A stretch of 64,000 bases of DNA from Steromphala cineraria (taxonomy: Eukaryota > Mollusca > Gastropoda > Trochida > Trochidae). Of the stretch, positions 23,801-50,862 are shown one piece after another. The position numbers and the translations under genes are program-made. Every line of letters begins with the position of its first letter. Position 1 is the first letter of the stretch. The stretch covers positions 12,783,724 to 12,847,723 of the forward strand of contig OU744736.1 in NCBI GenBank assembly GCA_916613615.1. The letters are read 5' to 3'. The notes beneath the pieces are model-generated. The model saw nothing but the letters and a program-made list of their open reading frames with translations, was not told the DNA's origin and made no database searches.

Positions 23801-26799
23801 TAGTTAAACGTAAGAGGCAATTTTCTCAAGTGTGAAAACTAAATACAGTGATAAAAGGTTATCCTTAGTAATTATTTATAAGTTCTGAATATGATAAACG
23901 TAAGTTCTGGATTCCGAGCGACGGAATCCTTTCAACCGACGTCACCATGGAAATGACGTCATAATCGTTGTAGGCTATGACGTCATAGGGCCAAGTGTCG
24001 CCGGCGATGTTCTCTGAGTTTTGTTTAGGATTCCTATTTTATAGTGTTTTGCAGTTTCTTTACTAACGATAACACTAGTTTCTCACTTTATTATTCTTCA
24101 ATATCATATTAAAAAGTAGGTTTGTTACAAATGCAGTTGAGATACGTCAAATCCGGTGTTCTAATAAGGAAAATGATTGTTACGAACGGAAAGTTGCGAG
24201 AATAGCCGAAGCTTGAAAAAAGAAGAACCGGCAGGCGTGCAATACTGATTCTGGAGTGCAATACGGAATTTGAAGACGTATTCCGTATTGCACCCTTGTA
24301 TTACTATCCTAAGATTACATGAGTATATAATAAAATGAACATGAGGTTGTCATCCATATATTCCTCAGCATTATTACCTTAAATGTAAATGTAAAGCTAT
24401 GTACTACAGGCCTGTGGATTCTCATTTAGGAAATAAACTATATATATTTATCTAAGTTTTAATACTTTTGTTTCACAATAGGATTCTTTAACTTCTTATT
24501 GTGTAATTTAATAAGGAATTTAATATTTTGTTTAAATTGAAATTGCCACTAGCTATTCTTAAGAGACGATTAGTCTTTCTGTGGCTAAAACCATGTTTTT
24601 CTCATTAAATGAGGTAGAAAATATATAACTTTTCTCTAAAATTCCTTAATTCCAAGACAAAAATATTTATAGATACTTATATACATGTAATGCATATGCC
24701 AATCCGAAAACATCAATCCTCAATTTTTAACAGATTCCTCAATTAACTTTATCGCAGACATTAAAGATTCAGGTTGGTGGCGATTCATGAGTAGCAGTAA
24801 TCTCTAATGATAATTGACATAAGTCTTGTCCGAAAATAATTCATACAATTGTACCATTAAACCTCATTTGTATAATTGCCATAATTCAAGTGCTATATAA
24901 AATATTGTTGCCATAGTTACCTGAGACTTCATCAGTCTTTTTATTGGAGATATATTCAGGGGCGTCTGTTTCCTTGATATCATCTGCATTTGTGATCACT
25001 TCCACTTGTTCCGGTCCCGGGCTCTGAAAAGATTCAGCCAGTAACACCAAGATGATTTAGTTATTAAGATATTCTGAATATATATTTCTAACAATTTCAT
25101 TGCATCATGCAGCTTTGAATACTACTTTAGTTATCGTAAGACTATTCAGAGTGTAAGAACATATCAAACTATTGTTCATGACTTAATGCCATTATGACGA
25201 AGTATATTTTGTCTTAGCTTCTGAAATGAAAATATGAATCCTGGTAAATCTATTGTCTATCCCCATAGTGTAAAGAAAATTTGATGTGGGTACCATTTGT
25301 ACAAATTACTATCAAACTACATCTGGAAGTGTACCCTTATCTTTGTCTGTACATTTATGACTGTCGCCTTAAAGATAAAGACAAAGTTTTGCAAGGCAAA
25401 CATTAGCACCTCAGGCAAATTGATATATCATTACTTACATAAATCTTTCCAGTGCAATTTATAACAAATTTCCCAATTTTTGCAAGCATTATATCCCTTA
25501 ATAATGACTTTAATAATAAAAATGTGGATACACTTATTCCATGCAATCACGTTCTCGAAGTCAAACATACATTAGTACTCTGGTGAAAGGATTGATATTT
25601 ATCCCTTTTTTCCTTCTCTGAACTCTGTCACAGTCATCCTGTCTCAGGTTACAAACGTTACGCTAACTCCACTAATCTGTACCCTGGGCTCAGAAGCTCG
25701 ATTCGCTAGCGCGGCCCGACTTTAGATATAGCCAATCAAATCATTTTCTCGCCAACTTCTGCAGGGATTAGGAAAGACAGGGGCTATGTGCCATTTTGCA
25801 CATTGAATGATGAAATGGCCCATTCAAATTTTAAAGTTTACTATTGATAAAAGGGCAATGGCCAATTCTAAATTCAGAAAAAATTTAAAAACCCTGAAAA
25901 TGGCTCCTTGGTAAATATTTCTTTCCCAGTCCCTGCTTCTCGATAAATTTTCAACAAGAAAATGATTTGATTGGAGTACAATTTAGTTGAGTTACCGTAA
26001 CGTTCGTTCGTACCTGAGACTGGATGTGTCAGTGTCACAGTATGGAACATAGCTCAAAATTATGGCACTTTATTATAGGAATATCTAACCTTACTGCCTC
26101 CGCCCGTTGTCTAAAGACAAAGCTTACCACATCATTTCACAAGAGTCATGTGGATTTGCATCTAACATGATCCAAAGTTAAAGTTTTGGAGAAATCCAAC
26201 ATATTGACTATTAACTGCATCAGACAATCACACTGGTATTTACATATATATACGGTATGCTGATTATATATATACATATATTAATACAGTCTATAAACAT
26301 TGGCTGGTCTTATTCCAAGATTCTTCGGTCATACTCTGATGAGGGTTAGAGTATTACCGCTTAGGCTCATATCAAATATATCTGGTCCAAAACAATAAAT
26401 AAAACCAAGGAACACAACATTTCATATTATTTCATATTCTCCCCCCCTCCCAATCAAGCTTTAGTTACATTACTTCATTACAACTTTTGATTAGCATAAC
26501 TCATCAAAGCTTCAAGATTTGTCTTCAAAACTTCGACCACCACTTTTACATTCCTCCTCCATTCTAACTAGCCAAGACTTCATGCAAAGGAAAAACAAGA
26601 TAGCATCTTTTATCTACACTAAAACCTATCCACTGACAGTACAAAGTTACATAGATGATAGAGGAATTCTAACTTGAATAGTTTCCATGCGAATCGCGAT
26701 AACACAATCAAGTAAATAAAAACACAATTCACAGAATCCTTTTTCATCAATACTTACCTTATACAAGCAGGATTTAACTGTTGCATATATATTTGACAT
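17823..26799 (-). CDS. TMEM263: TMEM263-like small membrane protein, three exons
   Basis: Minus-strand exons are 26758-26799, 24921-25023 and 17823-18016, joined by consensus GT-AG introns in matching phase, giving 112 residues (the vertebrate protein is about 116). Exon 1 encodes MSNIYATVKSCLYK, exon 2 an acidic Glu/Asp-rich segment, and exon 3 the conserved part. Family features seen are QPGLL, a Gly/Ala/Val-rich hydrophobic stretch with GAVG...GGVKWVAGK, a KVP motif and the C-terminal KKKDKSE, close to the vertebrate KKKDKSD. It is a small membrane protein; vertebrate work links TMEM263 to growth, and its molecular function is unclear. Intron 2 is about 6.9 kb and holds a 4.1-kb pearl-like element. 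Its start is 709 bp from that of the divergent ADGF gene. Confidence 0.9.
18128..18261. mobile_element. 134-bp palindromic MITE next to TMEM263 exon 3
   Basis: The left end ATTACCCAAAGAAGTGTGTC and its inverted counterpart on the right form arms of about 38 bp with few mismatches (both contain GTGTCATATGACTT). It sits 112 bp from exon 3 in TMEM263 intron 2. A clear target duplication was not found. Confidence 0.75.
19008..23158 (-). mobile_element. Family-B pearl-like element, 4.1 kb, copy B1
   Basis: Reading on the minus strand, it begins at about 23158 with TTTTTAGCTCACC and a stem-loop (TTTAC-AAA-GTAAA extended by AGCTCAC/GTAAGCT). Next come a GTCC/GTCT tract (23048-23105), about eight core units of roughly 155 bp (21790-23040), and some 2.7 kb of unique sequence. 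It ends with AAGGTGAGCTTCT and a terminal hairpin GTACC-CTC-GGTAC (19011-19023) beside a T-run. A second, inverted copy lies at 40411-43925. No protein coding is recognised. It is in TMEM263 intron 2. Confidence 0.85.
19733..19835. repeat. Polypurine tract inside element B1
   Basis: A G/A-only strand bias runs for about 100 bp (repeated GGGGAGGGG-like blocks). The corresponding region of copy B2 (42855-43035) has this module expanded to about three tandem copies of the complementary polypyrimidine sequence. Confidence 0.75.
23407..23456. repeat. Short inverted repeat, about 17-bp arms
   Basis: TTTCGACACAGATTCT and AGAATCTTTGTCGAAA face each other around a loop of about 17 nt, just before the much longer palindrome at 23468. 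The two may belong to one decayed element. Confidence 0.6.
23468..23630. repeat. 163-bp near-perfect palindrome
   Basis: Arms of about 78 bp start ATACAGAACGTCATACGTGT on the left and mirror this on the right, centred near 23549 with a very short loop. Only a few mismatches or small gaps are seen (for example around the 'gag' at 23511). This produces overlapping open frames on both strands that are not genes. It lies in TMEM263 intron 2. Confidence 0.85.
23954..23985. promoter_or_regulatory. Two perfect CRE palindromes (TGACGTCA)
   Basis: TGACGTCA occurs at 23954-23961 and 23978-23985, with a GACGTCA-like half just upstream (near 23939). These are full cAMP-response element consensus sites, within TMEM263 intron 2 about 1 kb downstream of exon 2 in the direction of transcription. 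Occupancy cannot be judged from sequence. Confidence 0.45.
24257..24294. repeat. Hairpin with 14-bp arms
   Basis: GTGCAATACGGAAT and ATTCCGTATTGCAC enclose a loop of about 10 nt. The stem sequence TGCAATAC also occurs just upstream at about 24237. No function is assigned. Confidence 0.6.
25635..26025. mobile_element. CATCCTGTCTC-family MITE carrying a nested MITE
   Basis: The left end CATCCTGTCTCAGGTTACAA and right end TACCTGAGACTGGATG belong to the family seen at 834 and 46037, including 'actccactaatctgtaccct'. Inside it, 25761-25936 is a second small element with ends GCAGGGATTAGGAAAG / CTTTCCCAGTCCCTGC and a 4-bp direct repeat TTCT on each side. The outer target duplication is blurred (TGTCACAGT against TGTCAGTGT). 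It lies in TMEM263 intron 1. Confidence 0.75.
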
Positions 26800-27507
26800 G
26801 GTGTAAATAGATTCCTATTCCCGCTTGCCAACAAGAACAACCACTGGCACTGGCACTGGCACCAAAATATGACGACTCGACTCTTTCACTTCAGTCAAGT
26901 TCTTTTCCAGTCGATCTTAGCAAAAAGTTAAAGTGTTTGCTGATTCTGCAAAATAAACATTTTGATAATTAGGTGATCGTATAGTTATTTGTGACAGTGA
27001 AAGTTAAAGGAAGTTAATTTAAGCCACGTACCAGATAATTCCGCCAACATCGTCTGCCACGTTGTTTTGTTCTGTCAAAATGAGGTTGAGGGTATGTTAC
27101 AGGCATTTTGATTGGTCGCTAAACATAGCTTGACCAATGAGAATGCATGTTAGATTCGGGCACCGACCTGACCTAATATTCAATGCGTAATTTGATCCAG
27201 TTGTGTTATCGCCTGCAGCCTGACCAATCGAAATACATTCTACCCATGCGTGTAATATTATTGAAGTAACAAAGGGAAACAACTGCTCTTAATAAAAATA
27301 CCTTGACCTATTTTGCATACGATCTTTATTTTGGTAGTTTTGATTGGCTAGAACAGAAGGTAAAGCCAATGGAATTAGCAGACATATTAATTATGAATAA
27401 TGCAAATAGGCAGAGTCGCGTGGATTTTCCTCGGTGTGTATTTAGCACAATCTGTAATGCTATCTTTATATCACGGGTCAGGCTAGCAGCTGGAGGTTTT
27501 TACGAAC
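26800..27507. promoter_or_regulatory. Divergent promoter region of TMEM263 and ADGF copy 1
   Basis: The two start codons are 709 bp apart and point away from each other. Four CCAAT boxes lie between them: 27111-27115 (reverse), 27134-27138, 27224-27228 and 27343-27347 (reverse). Such clusters are typical NF-Y sites of bidirectional promoters. No convincing TATA box is seen. Only the last ~115 bp before the ADGF start are preserved upstream of ADGF copy 2. Confidence 0.6.
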
Positions 27508-44514
<17,007 letters not shown>

Positions 44515-46026
44515 CAAACAATACAACGCCACATTAGCGTAATCATTTAGAAGATAAGAGACTTTATCAGCACGAAATGGGAGCCTGATTCTGAAGTGGG
44601 AAAGGGTTAAAAGGTTAAGCCTTAGCTTTCATTCACCTATCGTGGACCAATGAGACATATATTTTTTTAAATCTCCACAAAAAAAGAAATCATTGTTTAA
44701 GCCCTTAATTCAATGTAAATGATCTAAAGTAATAATTAATCAACTCATTTGAGACATTGTGTTACTCAGGGGTTGAAATCAAAGTGGCAACGCCTGGTCG
44801 ACCATCTTAACTACTTATGTCACTTTAACTACTTATATAAGGTCAATGATTGTTGTTTTTATAAGTCGACAGCCCAATGTCAGTGTTCATGTGAAATTAA
44901 TCGTGTCATTGACTCAAATTGTTTATTGAAAACACTGGGAAAATTTATATATCTATATTTGTAATTATTGAACTTTCCATGCAGAAAATGTTCATTCTGA
45001 GATCAACACATATTTTAGTTATGTGACATAATAAGGATAAATTTTATTGATTGTTTCAATTATTATGTTTGATTTATCGTTAATAATGTTTTTGACTTCT
45101 TAACGATTTTTGTGTTCAAAAATAATTAAGGGTTTTATTGTTGTACCTCTTATAAAAGGAGATACAATATATTTCGTAATTCTTTCCCTTAGAAATAATG
45201 TCTTAGGATGATTAATATATAAGCAATATTTCTACAATTACTGTGATCCTTTAAATTGTACATATTTTAACAAATTACGATCACAATGTAAAATATGATT
45301 TAAATTCACATTGTAAATGTGAAAAAAATGTTGTGATGTAAAAATAATTGTTATGTTTTTCATATACACATGTTTAATAAACTTACTTTTTTTAATGTGC
45401 TTTCTGTTGACTGTATGATTCTCATAAAACTTTTCTGAATTCTCTCTATATTACTCTTGATATTTTCAAAGGGAAGCCACGCCAATCACATGTGTTGTAT
45501 CCAAATCAAAAGACCAATGAACAGAGCTGTAGCAAAAAATGCATTACGTCACCATGTGGGTAATACAAAATATTTGGCACAATAAACTGTGGAATATGAT
45601 TTCGCTTTAATGTCTTGTTAAAAGAGAAACAATATTTTCTATTAAAGACGCTGATAAATGTTAACAGACTCAATCAAAAACATCTTCATTTGATGAAGAG
45701 TCTGCATTTGTTCCAGATAAGAGCATTATTTTGCATTCAATAATCGCAGAATCCACTTTTTTATAACCCACGCGATTTAATTTCACGCTCTCCGCTCGCC
45801 TGGCGATTTAAAAGTAATGTTTGTGTAAGAACGATGGTGACATCGAAAAAGACTTATGTTTACTAAAAGGTAGATCACTTACGACCACGTGACACGTCAT
45901 ACTTAACGATGTCACTAAATGTTTACGTTGAAAACATGTATTTATTATCAGAGCTACTGAAATTGACTCGTGCTATATTTAGAATATGACCTACATCGCT
46001 GGTTCCATACGGTTACTATAAGGCCG
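44515..46026. other. 3' UTR of ADGF copy 1 and downstream flank
   Basis: AT-rich sequence after the TAA at 44512-44514. AATAAA at 45376-45381 is the best poly(A) signal candidate, with another AATAAA near 45583. No further exon is recognised. Confidence 0.5.
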
Positions 46027-46036
46027 CGGCTTAGCT

Positions 46037-47260
46037 CATCCTGTCTCAGGGTAAAACGTATACGCTAACGCTCCACTTTCATACCCTGGGTGAAGACCCC
46101 ACTGAAAGCTGCGCGCTGTGACCTCTGACCTATGAACTATCTAATAATACTCAACCAATGACAGCGTCTGAAAGGCGAGTCGGTATTAGCAAAAATGCGT
46201 TGCTAAGAACGCCTTTGTACGTTGTCTAACTTTAAAACAAATGATCATTTATGACTCAAGACAACACTGAAGCTAATATAAACGACATATCAACTCCGAC
46301 AATTATTTTTATTTTTTTTTGTCAACGAAATTAAAAGTTGTCAATAAAAACATCATTTGTTTGATAATAATATTTCACGTTTTAAGATCGTTCTATATAA
46401 TGTTCCATATAATGTTCCAAAACATACTGTAATTGTGGTGTTAACCAAGCAAAAGTTGTAAACGATATTTAAAAAACAAAACATCTTGGCTGCGGTAGCG
46501 CAGATTAGAAGGGTTTTATCAAAACTAAATTGGTTAAAATCAAATTAATTTTTCAAAAACAATATCCAGTGAATAGACACCTAATATATATAAAACGAAA
46601 TGTCTCGTATCAATATGAATATTGCAAAAAAGAAATGAAAACAAATCGGTCCCTCCTAAGATGTAAATGTAAGTATAAAGTTTATGATGCTTTTTCTACC
46701 ACCCCTTAACAGTGAAATGTACATTGCACGTGCATCTCGCTTACCTTGCTGTTGGCCTCTCTACACCCTTGCCACAAAGCGTGAAATATCTAAATAGAGA
46801 TGGTTTCTTAAACAACGTTATTTTGTATATTGTTGATGAACATAATATTCAACAATTGTCCTATTGAACATGTCTCTCTATCAACTTTTGTGTTGTTTTA
46901 ATCTATCTACGATGATTTGCTTTTTTAATCTATTTACGATAATTTGCTTTTGGGTTAAAATATTTTTCATGGGGGTACGTGTGTGAATCAATAGTGAATT
47001 TCCAAAATTAACGCAAATATTTTAATAAAATGTGAATATCATTTGAATCAGCTAGATCATATTGTTGGAAAGACTGTAAGTCAAAATTTAATGTTGTTTA
47101 AAAGGCGGTCCGTGATTGCCTGAAATTTTATCGCGAACCATCGCGATAAAACTATATCATTGGCTGGATCAGAGGTCACAGCGCGCAGCTTTCAGTGGGG
47201 TCTTCACCCAGGGTATGAAAGTGGAGCGTCAGCGTATACGTTTTACCCTGAGACAGGATG
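46037..47260. mobile_element. 1.22-kb DNA transposon-like element, ~94-bp TIRs, 10-bp TSD
   Basis: Terminal inverted repeats of about 94 bp, nearly perfect, start CATCCTGTCTCAGGGTAAAA. The element is flanked by an exact 10-bp direct repeat CGGCTTAGCT (46027-46036 and 47261-47270). The interior is AT-rich with no transposase seen. It is the longest member of the family also found at 834 and 25635, and lies between the two ADGF copies. Confidence 0.88.
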
Positions 47261-47270
47261 CGGCTTAGCT

Positions 47271-48417
47271 CAGCGGAGCTGGGTTGAAATCCCGTCAGAT
47301 CATCGGAAAGTATTTTGTCTATTATCTGTAATACTACAGTTAATAATTAACCAGCATGACAAGGAGATATGGTTTTGGCAGTACGTTTTGCACAATTTCC
47401 TGTCATTGGCAACGCTACATGGCAACCAATGCAGTGCTTTTACTTCAAGTAACAACATCACCATGCCATAACATCATAAACTGTCACTGTCACATCACTA
47501 TCTTGAAAATCTAGTGTTGTTGTGTTCAGAGATTTACATTTTTTTCTCTGAGATCTCAAAAAGAGTGAATTTGAATGATAAATAGAATATCACCCTCGTG
47601 TGTTTTGATTTGAAATATTCCAACAATCGTTGATGAAGGTAAAAAATATTCATAACTTTCATCAATTCGTGTTGATAGAAATTTATTTTGTGAAATTAAC
47701 TTTGAGTAATACTCGTGTTTATATTACTGCTGTTATCCAGTGTTGTATATATCATCACCCAAATTGTTCGACAAATCACAATCTCCTTCATCTGCCTATG
47801 TGGCACCAAGCATGCCTTTTTAAAGGCTTTTCTTGTTTAACTTGTAAAAGATCCACTTTTTTTATTCATAATGAAATGGATTTCAATTCGACATAGATTG
47901 CTAGTGTTTCGAAGTGCTTTTTCAGCATTTCTGCTATATATATTTTGTGTTGCGGCTCAATTCGACTAGGGGGCACCGTGCGGACCGATGCACCGTGGCA
48001 ATATGTCAGTACCTGAGTCACATGTCCACAGGGGTTCAATGTGCAAAAATATCTCCCTTTAATGTGTCTCTTGATCCCTAAAGACGACCCGTTGAAGATC
48101 CACTTCTTTTCTCACTCTGAAATTGTCATCAGTGGATTCTTTGATCCCAAAAACTTAGGTAAAGACACCATATTCATTACGTTTAGAATAGATCCATATG
48201 TAGTCGTGCTTCATGACTGTATTTAATAGTTGCCTTTAATAAAGTCTAGGTCCTAGATTGACTGAATACCTTTTGAAATGAAAAGAAAAGAACAAAATTA
48301 TTAACAGAAAACCGTAATTATTTTGAATATTTCATGTACTGTATTTGAGTCTTACCAAGACATCACAGAAATTTCACAAAAATGAAAATGGCGGCTGGAA
48401 CACTGATAGATTGGCAA
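47271..48417. other. Intergenic sequence between ADGF copies
   Basis: No recognisable exon or repeat boundary. Short open frames at 47630-47896 and 48041-48226 lack recognisable content. Confidence 0.4.
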
Positions 48418-48540
48418 CCTTAAGCACCTCGGGCAAATTAATATTTCACTACTCATCAATCTTTCCAGTGCCATTTACAACAATTTTCTAAATTTTTGCC
48501 AACATTATATCCACTGAATTTAATAATGAGGGTTAGATTA
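48418..48540. other. Relic of TMEM263 intron 1 upstream of ADGF copy 2
   Basis: This stretch aligns by eye with 25405-25520. Shared phrases include 'gcacctc-ggcaaattnatat', 'atctttccagtgc-atttan', 'aacaa', 'tttttgc-a-cattatatcc' and 'ttaataatga'. It shows that the duplicated block originally reached into TMEM263, but exon 1 of that gene and the shared promoter are missing between here and 48806. Confidence 0.65.
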
Positions 48541-48679
48541 ATGGATTAATTGTTGTGATAGTTATGAGGGTTTGGTATGGAATTATATCTCACAGCAATT
48601 ATTGTTAGAGAGGAACAGTATCATATAAAAAACCTGTGAGCCTGTAAGGACCTGCAGCTTTGGAAAGTGTTGGCCCTTG

Positions 48680-48812
48680 TGAATAACTGTCTGTGTCGGG
48701 CCTGCGGGCCTACGCTTCTTTCAAACACTGGCGGCAGAATTGTAAATAACTGTCTGTGTCGGGCCTTCGGGCCTACGCTTCTTTCAAACACTGGCGGCAG
48801 AATTGTGAATAA
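48680..48812. repeat. 67-bp unit in two tandem copies at the duplication edge
   Basis: The unit 'gtgaataactgtctgtgtcg...cactggcggcagaatt' occurs twice in a row with few differences (for example 'ctgcgg' against 'cttcgg'). Homology to the upstream region of ADGF copy 1 begins right after it (48806 corresponds to about 27390). Confidence 0.8.
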
Positions 48813-49064
48813 TGTAAATAGGCAGAGTCGCATGGATTTTCCTCTGTGTGTATTTAAAATCACACAATCTCTAATGTTATCTTTATGTCACGGGTCAGGC
48901 TAACAGCTGGAGGTTTTTACGAACATGGCAGGTCTAAGCGAAAGAGTCAGTGTTTATTGTCTTATATTCGTGTATTTGTATACGATATGTGCCGTTACAC
49001 ACTAACTTCATTGACTGGACGAGTAATTCATTTTACATATCAACCTGTTCTCCTGGTGAAACTG

Positions 49065-49083
49065 GTGTTCATCTCATGAACAC
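49065..49083. repeat. Hairpin near the left end of the insertion
   Basis: GTGTTCAT-CTC-ATGAACAC lies about 70 bp inside the left boundary. The right end of the insertion has a closely related string (TTCATCTCCCATGAACACC within its palindrome). Confidence 0.6.
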
Positions 49084-49274
49084 TTCACCATGAACAACAA
49101 CCGAAGAATTTCACTTATCTATGGATATGAAAATTGATAGACAATAGAAACAAAACAAACTGTCATTCAATAATACTTGTTTATTGTTATGTTTGAACAA
49201 TTTTCAAAGACGAAGCCACGCTTGATTTCACTCTCGGTTTCACCATGATCACGTGGGTTGAAATCCATTCTTGC

Positions 49275-50862
49275 TTTTTAGCTCATCTGGCCTGTAAGGC
49301 CCGATGGGCTTATGGCATGGCATGGTGTCCGGCGTCCGTCCGTCCGTCCATCCGTCCGTCCGTCCATCCGTCCGTAAACTTTGTGGAATTTCGATTTCTT
49401 CTCCAGAACCATAAGGCCTAGAAAGCTGAAACTTTGTGTACAGACTCCTTAGCTAGTGAGGATTATAAATTGTAGCTTTGGTGGCCCTGTGACCCCTAAT
49501 AAGGGCCACAGGGGCCACACCCTAAAAACCTATTTTCATCTTCTTCTCCAGAAGCATAAGGCCTAGAAAGCTGAAACTTTGTGTACAGACTCCTTAGCTG
49601 GTGAGGATTATAAATTGTAGCTGTGGTGGCCCTGTGACCCCTAATAAGGGCCACAGGGGCCACACCCTAAAAACCTATTTTCATCTTCTTCTCCAGAACC
49701 ATAAGCCCTAGAAAGCTGAAACCTTGTGTATAGACTCCTTGGCTAGTGAGGATTATAAATTGTAGCTTTGGTAGCCCTGTGACCCCTAATAAGGGCCACA
49801 GGGGCCATACCCTAAAAACCTATTTTCATCTTCTTCTCCAGAACCATAAGGCCTAGAAAGCTGAAACTTTGTGTACAGACTCCTTGGCTAGTGAGGATTA
49901 TAAATTGTAGCTTTGGTAGCCCTGTGATCCCTAATAAGGGCCACAGGGGCCACACCCTAAAAACCTATTTTCATCTTCTTCTCCAGAAGCATAAGGCCTA
50001 GAAAGCTGAAACTTTGTGTACAGACTCCTTAGCTAGTGAGGATTATAAATTGTAGCTTTGGTGGCCCTGTGACCCCTAATAAGGGCCACGGGCCACACCC
50101 TAAAAACCTATTTTCATCTTCTTCTCCAGAACCATAAGGCCTAGAAAGCTGAAACCTTGTGTACAGACTCCTTGGCTAGTGAGGATTATAAAATGTAGCT
50201 TTGGTAGCCCTGTGACCCCTAATAAGGGCCACAGGGGCCACGCCCTAAAACAAATTTTCATCTTATTCTCCAGAACCATAAGGCCTAGAAAGCTGAAACT
50301 TTGTGTACAGACCCCTTGGCTAGTGAGGATTATAAATTTGTAACTTTGGTGGCCCTGTGACCCCTAATAAGGGCCACAGGGGCCACGCCCTAAAACCTAT
50401 TTTCATCTTCTTCTCCAGAACCATAAGGCCTAGAAAGCTGAAACTTTGTGTATAGCCTCTTTGAAGAGTGAGGATTATAAACTGTAGCTTTGGTGGCCCT
50501 GTGACCCCTAATAAGGGCCACAGGGGCCACGCCCTTAAAACCTATTTTCATCTTCTTCTCCAGAACCATGAGGCCTAGAAAGCTGAAACTTTTTGTACAG
50601 ACTCCTTGGCTAGTGAAGATTATAAATTGTAGCTTTGGTGGCCCTGTGATTCCTAATAAGGGCCATAGCGGCCACGCCCTAAAATCCTATTTTCATCGTC
50701 TTCTCCAGAACCATAAGGCCTAGAAAGCTGAAACTTGTCCCCTATATATACTTAATTTTATGATTGGTGCCCCTGTGACAAAGGGGGTATCATTGGCCAC
50801 ACTCTACAGCATAATTGATGATGAAGCCTGATGAGCTACAGAGCCAATGGCTCTATTTTTTT
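49275..50862 (+). mobile_element. Family-A pearl-like element inside the insertion (A3)
   Basis: Starts TTTTTAGCTCATC with a stem-loop (GGCCT-GTA-AGGCC), GTCC tract 49330-49377 and about ten core units of some 147 bp. It ends TGATGAGCTACA, hairpin AGAGCC-AAT-GGCTCT and T-run. Its core sequence differs from A1 and A2 in having 'gggccacaggggccac' where they have 'gggtcacaggggtcac'. The terminal hairpin overlaps the stop codon of the recombinase frame. Confidence 0.87.

Noticed and set aside
48621..48903. Open frames on both strands with an internally repeated peptide
   Set aside because: They are produced by the two tandem 67-bp units; no gene evidence.
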